From Oscheius tipulae (lineage: Eukaryota > Nematoda > Chromadorea > Rhabditida > Rhabditidae), in NCBI GenBank assembly GCA_037178975.1, contig JASJZH010000004.1:4588001-4652000 (forward strand): a DNA stretch of 64,000 nt. The letters run 5' to 3'. The position numbers were made by a program, and so were the translations under genes. Positions 23,226 to 35,418 of the stretch are shown piece after piece (within the stretch, counting starts at the first letter, position 1; each line of letters opens with the position of its first letter). The notes under the pieces are model-generated. The model did not search any database and was not told the origin of the DNA. It saw only the letters and a program-made list of their open reading frames with translations.

Positions 23226-24468
23226 ATGGCCCCGGTTACATCTTCCTTGGCGATGTCCGATTTCGGACTCCGTCCCGACGACGTCAAATATTTTCATTGT
23301 GAAAGTAGAATTCAAGGAAAAGGCCCGGATAGACTAAAGTATCTCGACATTGAAGGTCTCTTTTAGGCTTTTTTCTTCTTACTTATCTCTAATTTTAGGA
23401 AGATGGATTCTCTCTGGAAAGTCGATCCCGTACATCAGCGCGGCTTTCAACCATCTCCAAACCTTGAACGACGCTCGAGTTCCTTTCAGAGTATGGGACA
23501 TTCATTAATAGAACTCTTTTCAATCTAGGAGATTATCGACCAGCCATTGAATGCGATAGGGATGGTCGGATGGACGCCTTCCTCGCAGCCTGTTGAAGTT
23601 CCAAAACCAAAGGCTCCTCCCCGTTTCATCCGTCCACCGGTCTTTGTTGAAGACGAAGAAGTGCCACCCAGTCCCCGTGAAGTTGTTCCTCATCGTTCTG
23701 CTGGATACGGTAGTTTTTATTATTTTACTTTAATTTCTAAGTTCCCAGGACCGGCTCACCAGAAACGCAAGTTATCAATTCCTGACCGTAGTCGCAGTGC
23801 CTCGCCACAGAAGCAGCCGACGGCTGTTGTCACGGACTTTGACAAATACGCAAAATACGAGAGACACAGAAAAGGTTTGTCTTATGTTGTGAAGAAAGCA
23901 TCCTTTTCCAGATTCTGTCACTCGCTACGGAACTCGATGGGGAGACGCCGGTTATGGATCAGCTTCGCCGTCTCCCACTCCAGGCGACTATTACAACGAC
24001 CAACAACCTCTTCCACACAGGACCCCATCTCTTTCGCCGCGCAGTAGAGGCAAGCTCTAACATTCCTTCTGTTCACCCTCGCACCAACTAACAATTGGCT
24101 TGTTTGACATTCAACTCCAGTTACCGTACGTGTTTGGTTTCCCAAATGGCACCACGCTCAGAGCGTGGAGATTAGTCCCAAGACACACAGAAACTTTTCT
24201 CTTTTCAGATCGGTCGTTGAGCAAGACCGAGCTGTTAGTGCGAACTAAACCGACGGAGAAGATTGAAAATCTTCCGTACCGAACCGGCGGATATGGAAGT
24301 TACCACGATAAGCGACAATACGACTTGAGCCCGAGATCTATTGGAAGCTATTCGAGCGACTCGGAGCAAGGATCGCCTATTCCTTCGTACGAAAGAAATG
24401 CTGACGAAATACTCCTCATGGCTTATCACTCGCGCGGACGTCTTCCTCGTGTTCAAAGACCACTGTGA
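23226..24468 (+). CDS. uncharacterised Ser/Tyr/Pro-rich protein
   Basis: Not recognised. About seven exons, roughly 300 residues. The first about 80 residues look folded (SDFGLRPDDVKYFHCESRI, GRWILSGKSIPYISAAFNHL, DARVPFREI). After that the protein is disordered and rich in Ser, Pro, Arg and Tyr: KAPPRFIRPPVFVEDEE, DRSRSASPQKQ, FDKYAKYERHRK, RTGGYGSYHDKRQYDLSP. The repeated GYGS / SPR motifs resemble phosphorylated scaffold or cytoskeletal linker proteins, but that is only composition. The start ATG has no competing upstream in-frame ATG; splices at 23357, 23492, 23711, 23875 and 24050 keep the frame. The end is RVQRPL. Confidence 0.6.
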
Positions 24469-24946
24469 ATTACTCTATACTGCCCCCACCCCAAACATAA
24501 AACCCCCAAATATCTTGGTTACGATAAAAGTCGGTAAAGTAACTTTTATGTCAGTCACTGGATTATCTTCTAGGCGCGTCACGATTTCTTCTCCGAGCTC
24601 TTACGTCTGTATTTCATGCTGTCCGTCTTCGAGTTTTTCTCCATCTTCCTCGGCTCGTCCCTTCGCTATCTTTTTGAGCCATTTTCCGAAGGCTTCTTCT
24701 CGGAAAAATCCTTCCTATTCTGAGGCTTCTGACTCGACTTTTGCTTTTCCGAGTCTCTTCCACACTTATCTTTCCTCGATTCGCTCTTCTTCGATCCATC
24801 CATCCTCGAATTGTCTTTTTTAGAACTCTGCTTCTTTAGTCCATCCTTTCGAGAGCAAATCAAGGACAGTGGCTATCTTGTCGACTTCAGGGAGCAGTTG
24901 GAACTCGCAATGTTCTTCATTGTTGTCCATTACCTACCTTCCCCAG
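24469..24946. other. ambiguous low-complexity stretch
   Basis: Both strands are open for 50-90 codons. The minus strand gives a Lys/Ser-rich reading (KKSESRKDKCGRDSEKQKSS), the plus strand a Ser/Phe-rich one. Repeats of TCTTCGA-like units cause this. I cannot tell which strand, if either, is coding. Confidence 0.3.
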
Positions 24947-25168
24947 TCCGCCATATTCTTTGTTATCGTGGTAGTTAATTGCGGAGCCAAGGAGCAGCCA
25001 CCGTCTACTCCGACGCCGACCCCTCAACTACAAGCTATGCCGAAGCCGGTGGAGCCACCCAGACCGAATGAGAAGAAAAATCATCTAGGATTTATCAAGA
25101 TCTTGGACTCTCCGGGTCTGGCCGTGTCCATCAACGATGTGGGAAAAGACCAGCAAAAAGCGAAATAA
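24947..25168 (+). CDS. short secreted or membrane-anchored peptide, 5' end unknown
   Basis: An open frame follows a CTTCCCCAG acceptor. It reads SAIFFVIVVVNCGAKEQ, which looks like the end of a signal peptide or a membrane segment, then a Pro/Thr stretch (PPSTPTPTPQLQ) and a charged end with LGFIKILDSPGLAVSI. AATAAA overlaps the stop codon. No in-frame ATG lies before the hydrophobic part, so a first exon is missing from my model. Function unknown. Confidence 0.35.
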   Translation, partial: SAIFFVIVVVNCGAKEQPPSTPTPTPQLQAMPKPVEPPRPNEKKNHLGFIKILDSPGLAVSINDVGKDQQKAK

Positions 25169-26996
25169 ACGAGTAATAAAGCATTTTTGATGAGTCACTT
25201 CTTCGGCTCTCAGATCATCATCTGTCTATAAACTGACAAAATGACCGGGTTCCCTATTAATAAGACATGTGTTCATTGAGCGGCTAATACCCTCCCGGAA
25301 ATTCAATCGCCTCCTCCCTCGATTCCTATTGGTAGTCTTGGTGCCGTTTCGAGCACGTAGAATCGGCTTCAAGCAATCTCTTTAAACGGCTTCATCGGAT
25401 CATCCCACGGATGATCTCAAACACTTTCCACAGTATTTGTAGGAGAAGATATTCATGTTTCGCTTGTCCCAATTTTATCAGAAAGTTCTGATCTCACAGG
25501 TCCTAGAATCGAGAATCCGAAAGGTTGCCATTCCATCCATAAAAATACCTGAAAGTCCTAATATCCCATAAGGACTCCCTTTCGTCATTTTGAAGAATCC
25601 CGACTTCGTTTTGGTGTTCTGTTGGATATGATTCCGTTCGTTGACCAGAGATCCTCAAATTGGACTCGAATATGGACACGACTCATTATTCGGGTCCATG
25701 TTCATCACAACTTTTTGTCGATACCTATAAGCGAAGAAGCTGATTGTTTCTCTCGTAAATGAGCCTTCAGCCAGCTGGGTCTCTCTCTGCCTCGGTGACA
25801 ACTGTCGCCCTGCTTCCGTCCGGACAAGCCACCTGGGTCCTTTGATCCCATTAGTCAGTATATCTTCACGATATTTGACACGCGACTTCGGGGAAGAGTT
25901 GCAATCGTCCTACATATCTAACCACTTTGAATGTTTTCGAATTTCTCCGAAAGTTATTATGAAGATACGCCAGACAAACAAGAACTCTTCTGCCCCGTTG
26001 CATCAGTTTTTCGGCTGTGGAGAAGAACACTTAATTGGAAGCATCCATTACATCTGACAGCTCCGTCTTCTCCTAGAAAAGGTTCATTAGCCGACGTTTT
26101 CCATTTAGTGTTCTTTGACTTCTAAAAAGAATTCCATTCCAGTCAAAGTAACTCTAGACCCATTAGATGTCAATTAACAGAACGTTTATCCTGAAGTTCC
26201 CGGTCATGTCATCTCCTTGTTTAGTACTTTTTGAGCAATTCTCTCGAGACAAGATGTCCAGTTGACGTACCAAATATGATCCTTAGTTCCGCCCTCAACT
26301 TTGTTCCCGGTGTCAAATGAGCTACACGGGCTTTAGAGTTTCATCCAAATGGGTGCATTCTTTTCAATAGACTCATTTCCCAGTTTCTATGGTAATAATT
26401 GTCATGTTCTCTCTGGGTAACCCGTGAGTCAATGACTGACATGTCCACGACGGATTGTTTCCTATCGCCCTCCATATACCGTAGAGAAACCCACTCTTGC
26501 TCCTTTTTCTTGCGAATAACTTGTTGAAATAGGATAACCAGGATGTCAACAGTGGACACATTTAAGCGACGAAAATGTAGGCGGAAAAATTCATTTCGTT
26601 ATGGAGTCTGTTAAGTAGATTGAGCGCTGCTTTAACACGACAGTGTTTCGTTTTAATTGAGACTGCTTCCTCTTAAGATCCCGCCCAGAAGGCGTGTGAG
26701 AAGTCGCTTCTTTATTCATCGTCTAGAGCATGAAATGCATGTTGCCCTCGGTCTCGTTCGCTCTATCTTCAAGAGTAATTTGTCCCCCGCAACCTGTTCG
26801 CCCTCTGGGAATTATTCATTTAGCTTCGGAAAGCGACGAAGTCTCCCTTCCGTTCCTTCCAATTTTAAATAGCTCCAAACGAGGAAATTCCTTTTCTTCA
26901 GTCCTTCATCATCTACACTTCCAAAATCGTTCTTCGATATTGTTCACTGTCGTTGTAATTCCTCCATTACCTCCCGATAATCCCTGTTTCCAGAAG
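25169..26996. other. 1.8-kb spacer, no supported gene
   Basis: Several 60-75-codon open frames on both strands. One on the minus strand (26559-26341) reads like protein (VSLRYMEGDRKQSVVDMSVID) but has no family match, no splice context and no partner exon. The last few hundred bases should hold the promoter of the following GPCR. Confidence 0.35.
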
Positions 26997-29174
26997 ATGC
27001 GACCAAACTCTACGGGCGAATGGACCGAGGTGAATTGTGAATGGTTCGATACGGTCAGAGAGATGCAGGTAAGAAAGCGTAGGCTCTGTCAGTCTGTTTT
27101 TATGCTTGATTGCCTACGATGGCTGTCAACAATCCCTTTTTCCCCGTCATTTCCCTTTTGGCTCCAGAGCAAACAGAAGCCAGGAGTATACTCTGCTGTT
27201 GTCGCTCTGACAGCCACCCATAAAGTTCGAGGTCCTCCAAATTAGAGCTATAAACCGAGTGATTCTCATTAGCAGTACCGCGTCACAACACAGAATTGCC
27301 TTGTCTTTCGAGGGCAGGACAAGTGTAAAAAGTGGGGTGAGAAACTAACTGTCTTGTTCTCTTCGATTGATAGCAAAGAAATCAAAGGGTGCCGCGAAAG
27401 AACCAATAGCCCCATTTATAAGTGGTCCCTCAGAACAACATGCTGCGGCGCAAGTAAATTAATTTGTTTGGTGTATTTGCACTGGCGGAAATGATCCTTG
27501 AGAGTTCGAGTGTCTGAGAGAATATTCCAGAACAACTTCTACTGGGTTCGACAGTTGGAAGGGAGTCCTGTTGTCTTCCTCTATGGAATCGTCTGTACCT
27601 TCGGAGCTCTGGCCAATCTTGTCGTCCTCTACGCCTTCATTCGAACTGAGAAACTCAGAAATCTTAGGAATAGGTGGCTATTCAGCACGGAGCAAATCAA
27701 ACCGAACTTTTCAGTTTTATTGTCAACTTGGCCTGTTCCGATCTTGTCTTGTGTGTAGTCACAGCTCCGGGTACTCTTTATACAGTCGTCAACCTGTTCT
27801 GGCCTTTCGGTAATATATCGTGTAAACTAGTAGGCATTAGTTTATTATTCAAGACACAAGAATGTTCAGATGGCCTCGGTTCAAGCTGTCAACACGTTTG
27901 TCTCCTCGCTAACTCTTGCCCTTATTGCTCTTGACAGAGTTCTTCTAACAGTCTGGCCTGTTCGATGGTAAGCTTTATTGCCAAAGGTTAAAAACAAACG
28001 CTTTAAGGAGACTAGCTGCTACAGCCCCCATATTGTGTTATGTTTTCGTCTGGATCATTTCCTTCCTCGTTGCCTTCCCGTACTCTCTAGCTGTCCAATC
28101 TCAAGTCGTGACCAGCTTCGAGCCTTGGAGCGACAAACACACTCCGGCAATGGTAAGTTCGAAAGTCTGATCATATAAAAAAAAGAATCTTTGACCGAGA
28201 GAATAAATAGATTCGCATAGAGTCAAGTTGAAGGATCCTATTTCAGCTGGCTGTCTGTGAGAAGCCTCTCCCGGAAATATGTCAGGAAATTCATGATACC
28301 TGGAACAATTACATGTCAAAAACATCGTTCACTCTACTTGTTCTGGCCCTCCAGTACATTCTACCCCTGGCTGCTTTAGCTTTCGCATATCTTCAAATTG
28401 GAAGCACAATCAGACGAAGAAACAAGCTGTCCAGTACTGTCGATAGGACGCGCAGAATGTCCATGCAGAGCAGAAACAGGTAATATCCGCGTACGTCTCT
28501 TACGAAAGACTATTTCAGAAGAGCTCTTCTGCTCCTATTCGTCCTTGTTATTACCTATGCAGTCTGTTGGGCGCCAGTTAATCTCTACCAGCTAATAGTG
28601 GCGGTTTTCGGCGGATACTCTCAGCACACGTAGGTTCAAATCACAAAAGCCAGACCATGCTCATGTTATACTGCAAATAGGCAGTTACTTTGTGACATCA
28701 ATTAGTGACAAGTGCTGGCAAGTCAAGTCAAATCGAGTCAGTTTGGAAGAGTATAGCCAAACTTGTCCTCGTTTAGCTTGCTGCCAGATCGCATTGACAA
28801 AACTGGACACGTATTGACAACTATGCGGACACCATGACAGACAGGCGGACATTATTGAGCTCAAATAAAGATGATTTATAAGTTTATTACAGTTACCTTT
28901 TCTGCCACTTAGTCGGGATCTTCTCCACGTGTGTCAACCCATTCATTTATGGTTTCTTCGGTCCAGCTAGACGACACTTCTGCTGGAAGAAAACTCAAAG
29001 AACACCACAGGAAGTTCCTCAGGTATCGAGCTCAATGACTAATTTATCTGTGTGTTTGAGACTCGATTTCGGAGTACCAACGGTGTTCCTTTGCTGTCAG
29101 AAGAGACTGAGGCTCCAGTGGGACGGAAGATAGATTTCGGAGAAAGTGTGGTACATTACGCGTCCTCTGCGTAG
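26997..29174 (+). CDS. NPY/NPF-type neuropeptide GPCR
   Basis: Class A receptor of the neuropeptide Y/F group (nematode NPR family). The first exon gives a short N-terminus with a glycosylation site (MRPNSTGEW) right after a TTTCCAG acceptor. TM1 is VVFLYGIVCTFGALANLVVLY; TM2 NLACSDLVLCVVTAP; then FWPFG and a conserved Cys before TM3; TM3 ends ALDRVLLTVWPV (DRV for DRY); TM4, TM5 (TLLVLALQYILPLAALAFAY), a basic third loop, TM6 with VCWAPVNLYQL and TM7 STCVNPFIYGF (intact NPxxY). The C-terminal tail is short and ends HYASSA. About ten exons. Introns 1 (27069-27527) and 8 (about 28629-28890) are much longer than the rest. Ligand not predictable. Confidence 0.87.
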
Positions 29175-29318
29175 AGTCGGGTCTGTTCCAAACGACGGGT
29201 TTTTAGTTTTTCGGATAATAAATACTTTACTTCTATTCTGTTCGAACAAGCCAAATGAGCAAAAGTGAAGCGATATTTAACAGAGAACCCGTGATTTTGG
29301 CAAGGCAGAACAAAGAAT

Positions 29319-31966
29319 CTAATGGTGCATGGCTTCTTTGTAGCTCATTTTGTCCTCGTCCACGATATCTGACTTGCTGTGAACACCACTCGTCGACTCC
29401 GACCCTTCTGGAACCAAGCGTCGGCGTAAAAGATTCGAGTACTCCTCATATCTTTTGATCTGAAATTTACTTATTGTTGCGAAGATTTCAATGAGACGAG
29501 GAGGCGTGTTAATTGGAGATTGACGTAACTGGACAGTCATTATGGCTATTCTAACATTTCTATGGGACTGTCGTACAAACCTCCTGAGTCAGATAGCGTT
29601 CCCGGAAGAAGAACTCTTCGACACAGCGTCCTCGCGACTTCAAAGGAGGAGCGTCCTCTTGTACTCGAGAGAGTTGTCGTCTCAACTCGTCAGCAGCTGA
29701 TTCGTGCGACTAAAAGAACTGAAACAAAGTAACAGTATCAGTACCTTCAGCTGTTGGGAAAGAGGAGCTTGGCTGGACATTTTGGGTAATTTTGCTTTTG
29801 CAAAAGTGAACTGGGAGCCAGTAGGAGGTGGCATACTTCTAGAGGAAAATGCAGCCGAGGCGAAGTTCAACATTGTTATCCACTCGTCCACTTCAGAAAC
29901 GTTACTGATCAAACCATTAAAGTTAAAAATAAGCAAAAATACCTTGTTTGGAAGAGGTATTCACCCAAGTTGGCAGTTCTGATCCGAAATGTGTGTTGCC
30001 TCTTTGTATAGTCGGGAGCAGTCTCGGCAAAAGCATGGTGGAGGAGAATGGAATTGTTGAAGGTTTCAAATCTATTGATACTTTCTATTGAAAAAAACGC
30101 CTACTTATTGTTTTTGATGTCCCCTTCGTCTCGGCTAAGGTACAGAACAAGGCCTCGGAGTCTTCCAAACCACATCGACCAGCCTCTGCGTCCAAGAGGC
30201 GCTAAAAGAAAGTTTGAAACCAAGATTCTACTTACTTTTGGCTCCATCACTATCATAAAGACATTTCCTCATCAACCAGCCACTTTTGTACTCGACTTGC
30301 GATTCCGGGTCGATATCGCAGAGAACTTGTCGTGACGACAACGATTTCACTGCTAGAGGCTTTTTTTCAATTTCTCTGTAAGAGTCCTAATCCAAAAGGA
30401 AAGTAATGAACAAACTTGTTGTGGGAAATAGCAGACTCTTTGATACTCGAGTAAAGAGTCTTCAAAAGATCTCTCTTCAGCTCTACTCCCGTGTGTCCAA
30501 TATTGTTGACGAACTCTCTTACTGTCATCTTCTTTCCATTATTTGGTCCGTGAAGATCCGAATTGAGCAGAAGCAGTGCACAAGTCAAAGTATGTACTTC
30601 ATCTGTAACCACATTGAGCGGTATGGATTGTCTAAAATCTACACACCAACGGTATTGAAAAGACTCGGATTGGCCTCGTGATAACGGGCCGAGAAGAAAC
30701 GAAGTAGTCGTTCACGCTGAGAAGATTCACCTCGTAACTCAACTCTTAAAAAAACCACTGAATGAAATGAATGATGAAAGCGTTACCTGACAAGGAAATC
30801 TCTCAAGGCAGCGTCTATTCGGACACCAGAAAAGTTGAACAGCTCCAAATATTTCGTGGTGACCAGAGAGGCGAATTCTCCACTGCAAAAGCAACATGTG
30901 GACGAGTACATGTGGGCGAATAAAAGCAGAGAGAGACTCACACGTCGTTGAGACGAGTGGTAACATCTGTTTTGGAGAATCCATCGAGTTTGAAAAGACG
31001 GACAGCAACTCGCATCGCCTCTTTTTCCTCTCTCGAGACAAGACCCGAGGTATCCGAACGGAATGAGCCAAAGTCTTCTCGAGTACCTATTTGTGTGAAC
31101 TAAAACTGGACTAGGAAAAAAAACATACGAGTTCCAAGGACTCTTCTAAGACTCGGACTGGCCGTCGCACTAACTGACGGAGCACAAGTTGTGGCATGGA
31201 CCGTCACCGTACTGTTCTTCATTGGAGAATCGGAGGGAGACTGGAAAAAGTTGTTCTTTTGAGAGATAAGGGACGCGAGGTGGCACCGCTTTCGCGCTTC
31301 ATTTGACACGCGAAAAAACAGGTGTTAATGTGGATAAACACTCACTATCACAAATGTGGTTCCACTAGTCGTCCTTTGACTCGACAACTGAGGGTGAGAA
31401 AAGGCTGATTTGTAATACGAGGAATGCATCGACGTTTCCATTGGAATTTCCTTCTTTGGCTCATTTTCAATTGGCGGGGGTAAAGAATTCGATGGAGTGC
31501 CGTCCCCGCTCGATACAGGTTCTTCTTGTTCATTTTCCTTCTCTGGACAAGACATCTAAAAGCAAAAATTAAAACAGTACGGAAGTTTCACCTGTCTCTT
31601 GGCCATAGAATCTGGTTGACTGACAGATACAGGAAGTCGGCTTCTCATCGACCGACGAACCGAAGGAAACTCGCTCAACGGTGTTCGATTGGGTGGTTCT
31701 TGGATATGAGTAAGAGGAGGAAGTTGACCGCTGACTGCCTGGAATATTCTCCTAAATTCTTCCCTGGCTGGATGACCCACCTTTGCATAGCTGGGACTGA
31801 TGTGGTGGTCTAGATTGAGAATTTTGTCGCCTGTCATGACAAAAGCCTCACAACGTGGACTTCTTCCTGGAGCCGGAGAGCTGGACGAAGATTGCTGTCT
31901 GACCGGGCTGTCCGGGTAAACCAGCGCCTCTCGAGCACCCGTCGGCGCCTCGGCCACAGCAGCCAT
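29319..31966 (-). CDS. efa-6: EFA6/PSD Arf6 exchange factor (Sec7-PH)
   Basis: Guanine-nucleotide exchange factor for Arf6 at the plasma membrane; worm EFA-6 also limits microtubule growth at the cortex. The N-terminal region carries CEAFVMTGDKILNLDHHISPSYAK, which I recognise as the conserved EFA-6 microtubule-destabilising motif. It is followed by a disordered Ser/Pro stretch. The Sec7 domain includes LFKLDGFSKTDV, GVRIDAALRDFLV, RGESSQRERLLRFF (catalytic Glu retained), TCALLLLNSDLHG and LLKTLYSSIK. The PH domain has GRRGWSMWFGRLRGLVLYL. It ends with a helical region (IKRYEEYSNLLRRRLV). Start ATG follows a TTTTTCAG acceptor. It is convergent with the NPR-like GPCR, about 145 bases apart. 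Confidence 0.9.
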
Positions 31967-33899
31967 ACCCTGAAAAACACTTATTTTATTTGAAAAAGAT
32001 TGTGAAAGTGAGAGAAACAAAGGATTCGACGCGCAACAGAGAGCGAACCTGAAGGTCAAGGACAGCCACTTCCCTGTCAGTAGCTGTTTATGGGAAATGA
32101 GAGCCCGTTATGTAAACGAAAGCAAAAAGTTGTGGAAAAATAGTATAGTGCTTCTGGAATTATATGTTTTGATATAGAGATTTCAATGATGATAGACACG
32201 TGAGTTATTTGTCTTATTTGTTCAGTTGGAATAGGATGAAACTCTCACTCTTCTGTGCAGTAAAGACTGTGTTGACTAACAACTGAAAACAAATGAGAGA
32301 GAATGAGCTTTTGAGCGGAAGCGTGCAAAATATTGGATTCGAATAGAGCCGATCGCGTGAGCCGAAAAGCAGGCCGCAATACTCCAGAACTATACTCTAA
32401 TTGGAAGGTAAAAGGATTGGAAATAGAGCGATAAATGGCCTGAACTGGTTGAGAAGTCCTTCGCCTTTGTACTTACACTCTGCCATATATAATCGTGTCC
32501 AAATCTCTTGAAAATCTACGATCCGACAAGGACAACACAATGGACAGCAGGCTGGGAATATTTATGGTCGAGATTTATGGATTCGAGGATGGAACTTGTA
32601 GCGAGAAGAACAAACAGACAAGCGGGGCCATAAATGAGCAGATGTCGAGCGCATTTTTCACTCGTTCCTGGCAGAAGAAGACAGACAAAACAAGATACAT
32701 ACGACATCTGACTAAGAATGTTCTGGACATCTGTACATTTACTGGAGGAGGGAGAGCACAGGCGACAGCGTGAAATATTGAGCTATTGCGGCTGTCGGTG
32801 TGGCAAAGAGCCGACAATCTGCGCCAAAGCCGCCATTTGTTAGGTCACCAGTTGACCTCGAAAATCCTCGATGGTGTACTGTTTGGCAGAAGACTAAGCA
32901 GCTGATAACCAGCAGATGTTCGAGAATGGAGATCGAGTTTAGAATGTAGCAGCAGAGACTGGAATCGATAGTGGGTCGGGAGGCCCCGAAAAGGGTAATT
33001 AGTCGAAATTGGAGGCTCTTTCTGCTAAGATCAACGCTCGGTGGTTTTTTCTGAACTTCTTGATGCGTCGTATATATTTGTACGATGCGAATATTCGAAG
33101 CAATTGTTCTTACACATTTTCGATTGGACATTTCATAAACAACGAATCGACAAGAAGCACATCTATACCATTTGGACTCACAAGACGAAGATTCTTATGA
33201 TGGAAAGAATTCTAAAGATAATTAGTGACTAATGAGATCCGTTCTTAAAAGTTGACGGCTGTTGCGACCATAAAAAGTGCATGGCTATCAGCCGCCCAGA
33301 AGCCGGTTCCCAGTCCAAATATCAGTCGTTTTTCTCAGAAGTCTCGAATGGAAAAGTTCCGGATTAAAGACGACTAATCGTGCGAACAATCGCCTTACAC
33401 TCAATGTGGAGCTACAGAAAAGAGAAGGAGAGTCGTATTACGACGAGATGGCAGTCTGCTCACAAAGACGGGTCATCGGCAATCGATCAATGGAATATGT
33501 ACGGAGAACAACTGCCCGAGTAGTTCATCACTTGTGGTCGAAGACTGAACAGAGGAAGTGAGCCACTGGAGGAAGTGTCAACACGGCAAACAGGGCTCGA
33601 CAGCTGCGCAAGAGACACACGGCTCGCAAGCCAAAACAAAAAGAACTTTGCCTTTCCTGTTGCAAAACTAGAATTTTACCGGAGCCCCTTTCTTCTACCA
33701 TCATTTGCGGAAAGACCTTCACAGGATGAAAATTTCAGCTTATCCTACGCTTTCCCGTACCGTCTGATTCATCCTTTACCGATTACGTCCAATTCTATGC
33801 CGACATTCCGATAAGTCACTGTTTGCATTGATAAGGTCCAGGCGCTCGAATAAAACGAGAGGAGACGTGAGGACAAGCTCGATCTACATCTCAGACAAC
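31967..33899. other. 1.9-kb spacer, no supported gene
   Basis: Holds the EFA-6 promoter at its left and the galectin 2 promoter at its right. An open frame at 32495-32773 (plus) reads without stops for 93 codons but has no ATG at its start and no known motif; a similar antisense frame overlaps it. Nothing else stands out. Confidence 0.4.
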
Positions 33900-34738
33900 A
33901 TGCATATCATCGAGCACCCTGTAAGTCGGTTTCCAATCTATTCTCAACATCCCATGTTAAGTGTGTGCCCTTTGCGACACCCGTCTTTGGAGGCATGAAC
34001 CACGATGCCAAAATTGAGATTCACGGGGAGCCAGTCCACGGATGTCATGGGTACAGTATCTTCTCAAACAAATAGATTTCGAGCTTAGAGGATTCACGAT
34101 CGACCTGCCTTCGGTGGACGGAATTGCTTTGCACATGGATGTGAGAATGGGAAAACACGGAGAGCACTGTATTGTTTTGAACAGTCTGAGACACGGGCAT
34201 TGGGGATGCGAGGAGAGACATCATCAAGTATCCAAGACTGCGAGTAGTGTACTCCCATTTTTTTCAGAGATTCCACCACGGCTCTCACTTCCATCTGAAA
34301 ATCAAAAATCACCATCATCACTATGCTATCCATGTAGGTTGCAAGAAAAAAAAGGCTTAAATTTGGTTCAGCTGAACGGCTGTCATCTGGCAACCTTCCA
34401 CCACCGCGAAGACCCTCATTTTATCAGAGAGCTCGCGATTAGAGGGGACCTGAGAGTGAGCAAGATCCATTTTGAGCACTTTCACCATCACAACGGAGGA
34501 GGTTTGGCTTTTTTTCGTCTGTGGTACGTTCAAATATTCAGGAGTTCAAGTAGGATCCATCGCTCCAGCGCCTGTGATCGGATTCGGTGCTCCAGTCGTG
34601 ATGGCTCCTCCCCCACCGATCATGGTTGCTCCTCCTATCATGCCAGCTCCTGTCGTGATCGTCGAAGAACCACATCATTACCACCATCACCATGGTCTTC
34701 TCCATAATCTCTTCCATCATCATCACCATTGCGATTAA
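33900..34738 (+). CDS. galectin-like protein 2 with Pro- and His-rich tail
   Basis: Single galectin domain, starting MHIIEHP in a seven-codon first exon. Then FATPVFGGMNHDAKIEI, LNSLRHGHWGCEERHH, FHHGSHFHLKIK, NGCHLATFHHRED, LAIRGDLRVSKIHFEHF. The sugar-contact HxNPR is HMDVR, so the His and Arg are kept but Asn and Pro are not; the Asn and W-E-R of the later strands are intact. The tail is Pro/Val/Met-rich (VVMAPPPPIMVAPPIMPAPVV) and ends in a His cluster (HHYHHHH, HHHHH). Five exons. A metal- or pH-sensitive tail is only an inference from the His content. Closely related to galectin 3 downstream. Confidence 0.8.
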
Positions 34739-35418
34739 AAGCCCACATGATTTTTTTGAACGAACATTAAAGTGTCAGATAACGGTGTGATAAGATGGTA
34801 CAATAGAAATGTCAAAGGCAAATAGGTTCTTCCTTTTGAAAGATCAGACAAGCTTTGATCCAGAAAATAGGTGCGCTGGCTGAAAGATAAGAGGTTTTCA
34901 TGACATGACAACTGATAAGTGGCGAACAATGCCTCCTGGTGCCCAGGTCCTTGAAGCAACTACAGTTAGACAAAAGTACAGTGAAAAAGATAGCTTGGAA
35001 ATACACGGATTGTCTTTTGACTTGACACAGAAAGAGGTAGAGGTAATTACCTTGTAGTGTACGCGGTAATTAGCTGCAAGATACCTAACTAAAATTTGAA
35101 AAGTTCCTAATAACTGCAACTGCTGTTCTTCTAGATAAGCCAGAAATGTATTCCGTGTATTACCAAATGTAAGAGTGCAATACAATGATGATTTTCAGAA
35201 TTGGTACCTTCCGCTTTTAAGTACAGTCAAGCTGCAAATCACAAGTCAATGTTAGCGCTCTATTTGCATTCGATTGAAAGGCAGTCCCTTTCCACATCTC
35301 TCCATTTCCCAACATTCTCTTACCGCCCCGAGCAATCTTTCTCTGAATCATAGGCGAGTCGTGATAAGAGCTCTTTATACGGGCAGTTTCTTCGTCGACT
35401 GCACACGTCTTCTTCGCC
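34739..35418. other. spacer between galectins 2 and 3
   Basis: AT-rich, with AACATTAAAG-like 3' UTR sequence near 34765. Minus-strand open frames of 60-95 codons have no motif. Likely only the 3' UTR of galectin 2 and the promoter of galectin 3. Confidence 0.4.

Noticed and set aside
24550-24863. Lys/Ser-rich minus-strand or Ser-rich plus-strand gene
   Set aside because: Both strands are open because of low-complexity repeats; no splice or start evidence favours either.
28630-28650. tRNA-like T-loop GGTTCAAATC
   Set aside because: No cloverleaf can be built around it and it lies at a 5' splice site in the GPCR intron.
32495-32773. 93-codon plus-strand frame in the spacer after EFA-6
   Set aside because: Starts at GTG, no splice context, no motif, and an equally long antisense frame overlaps it; likely chance.
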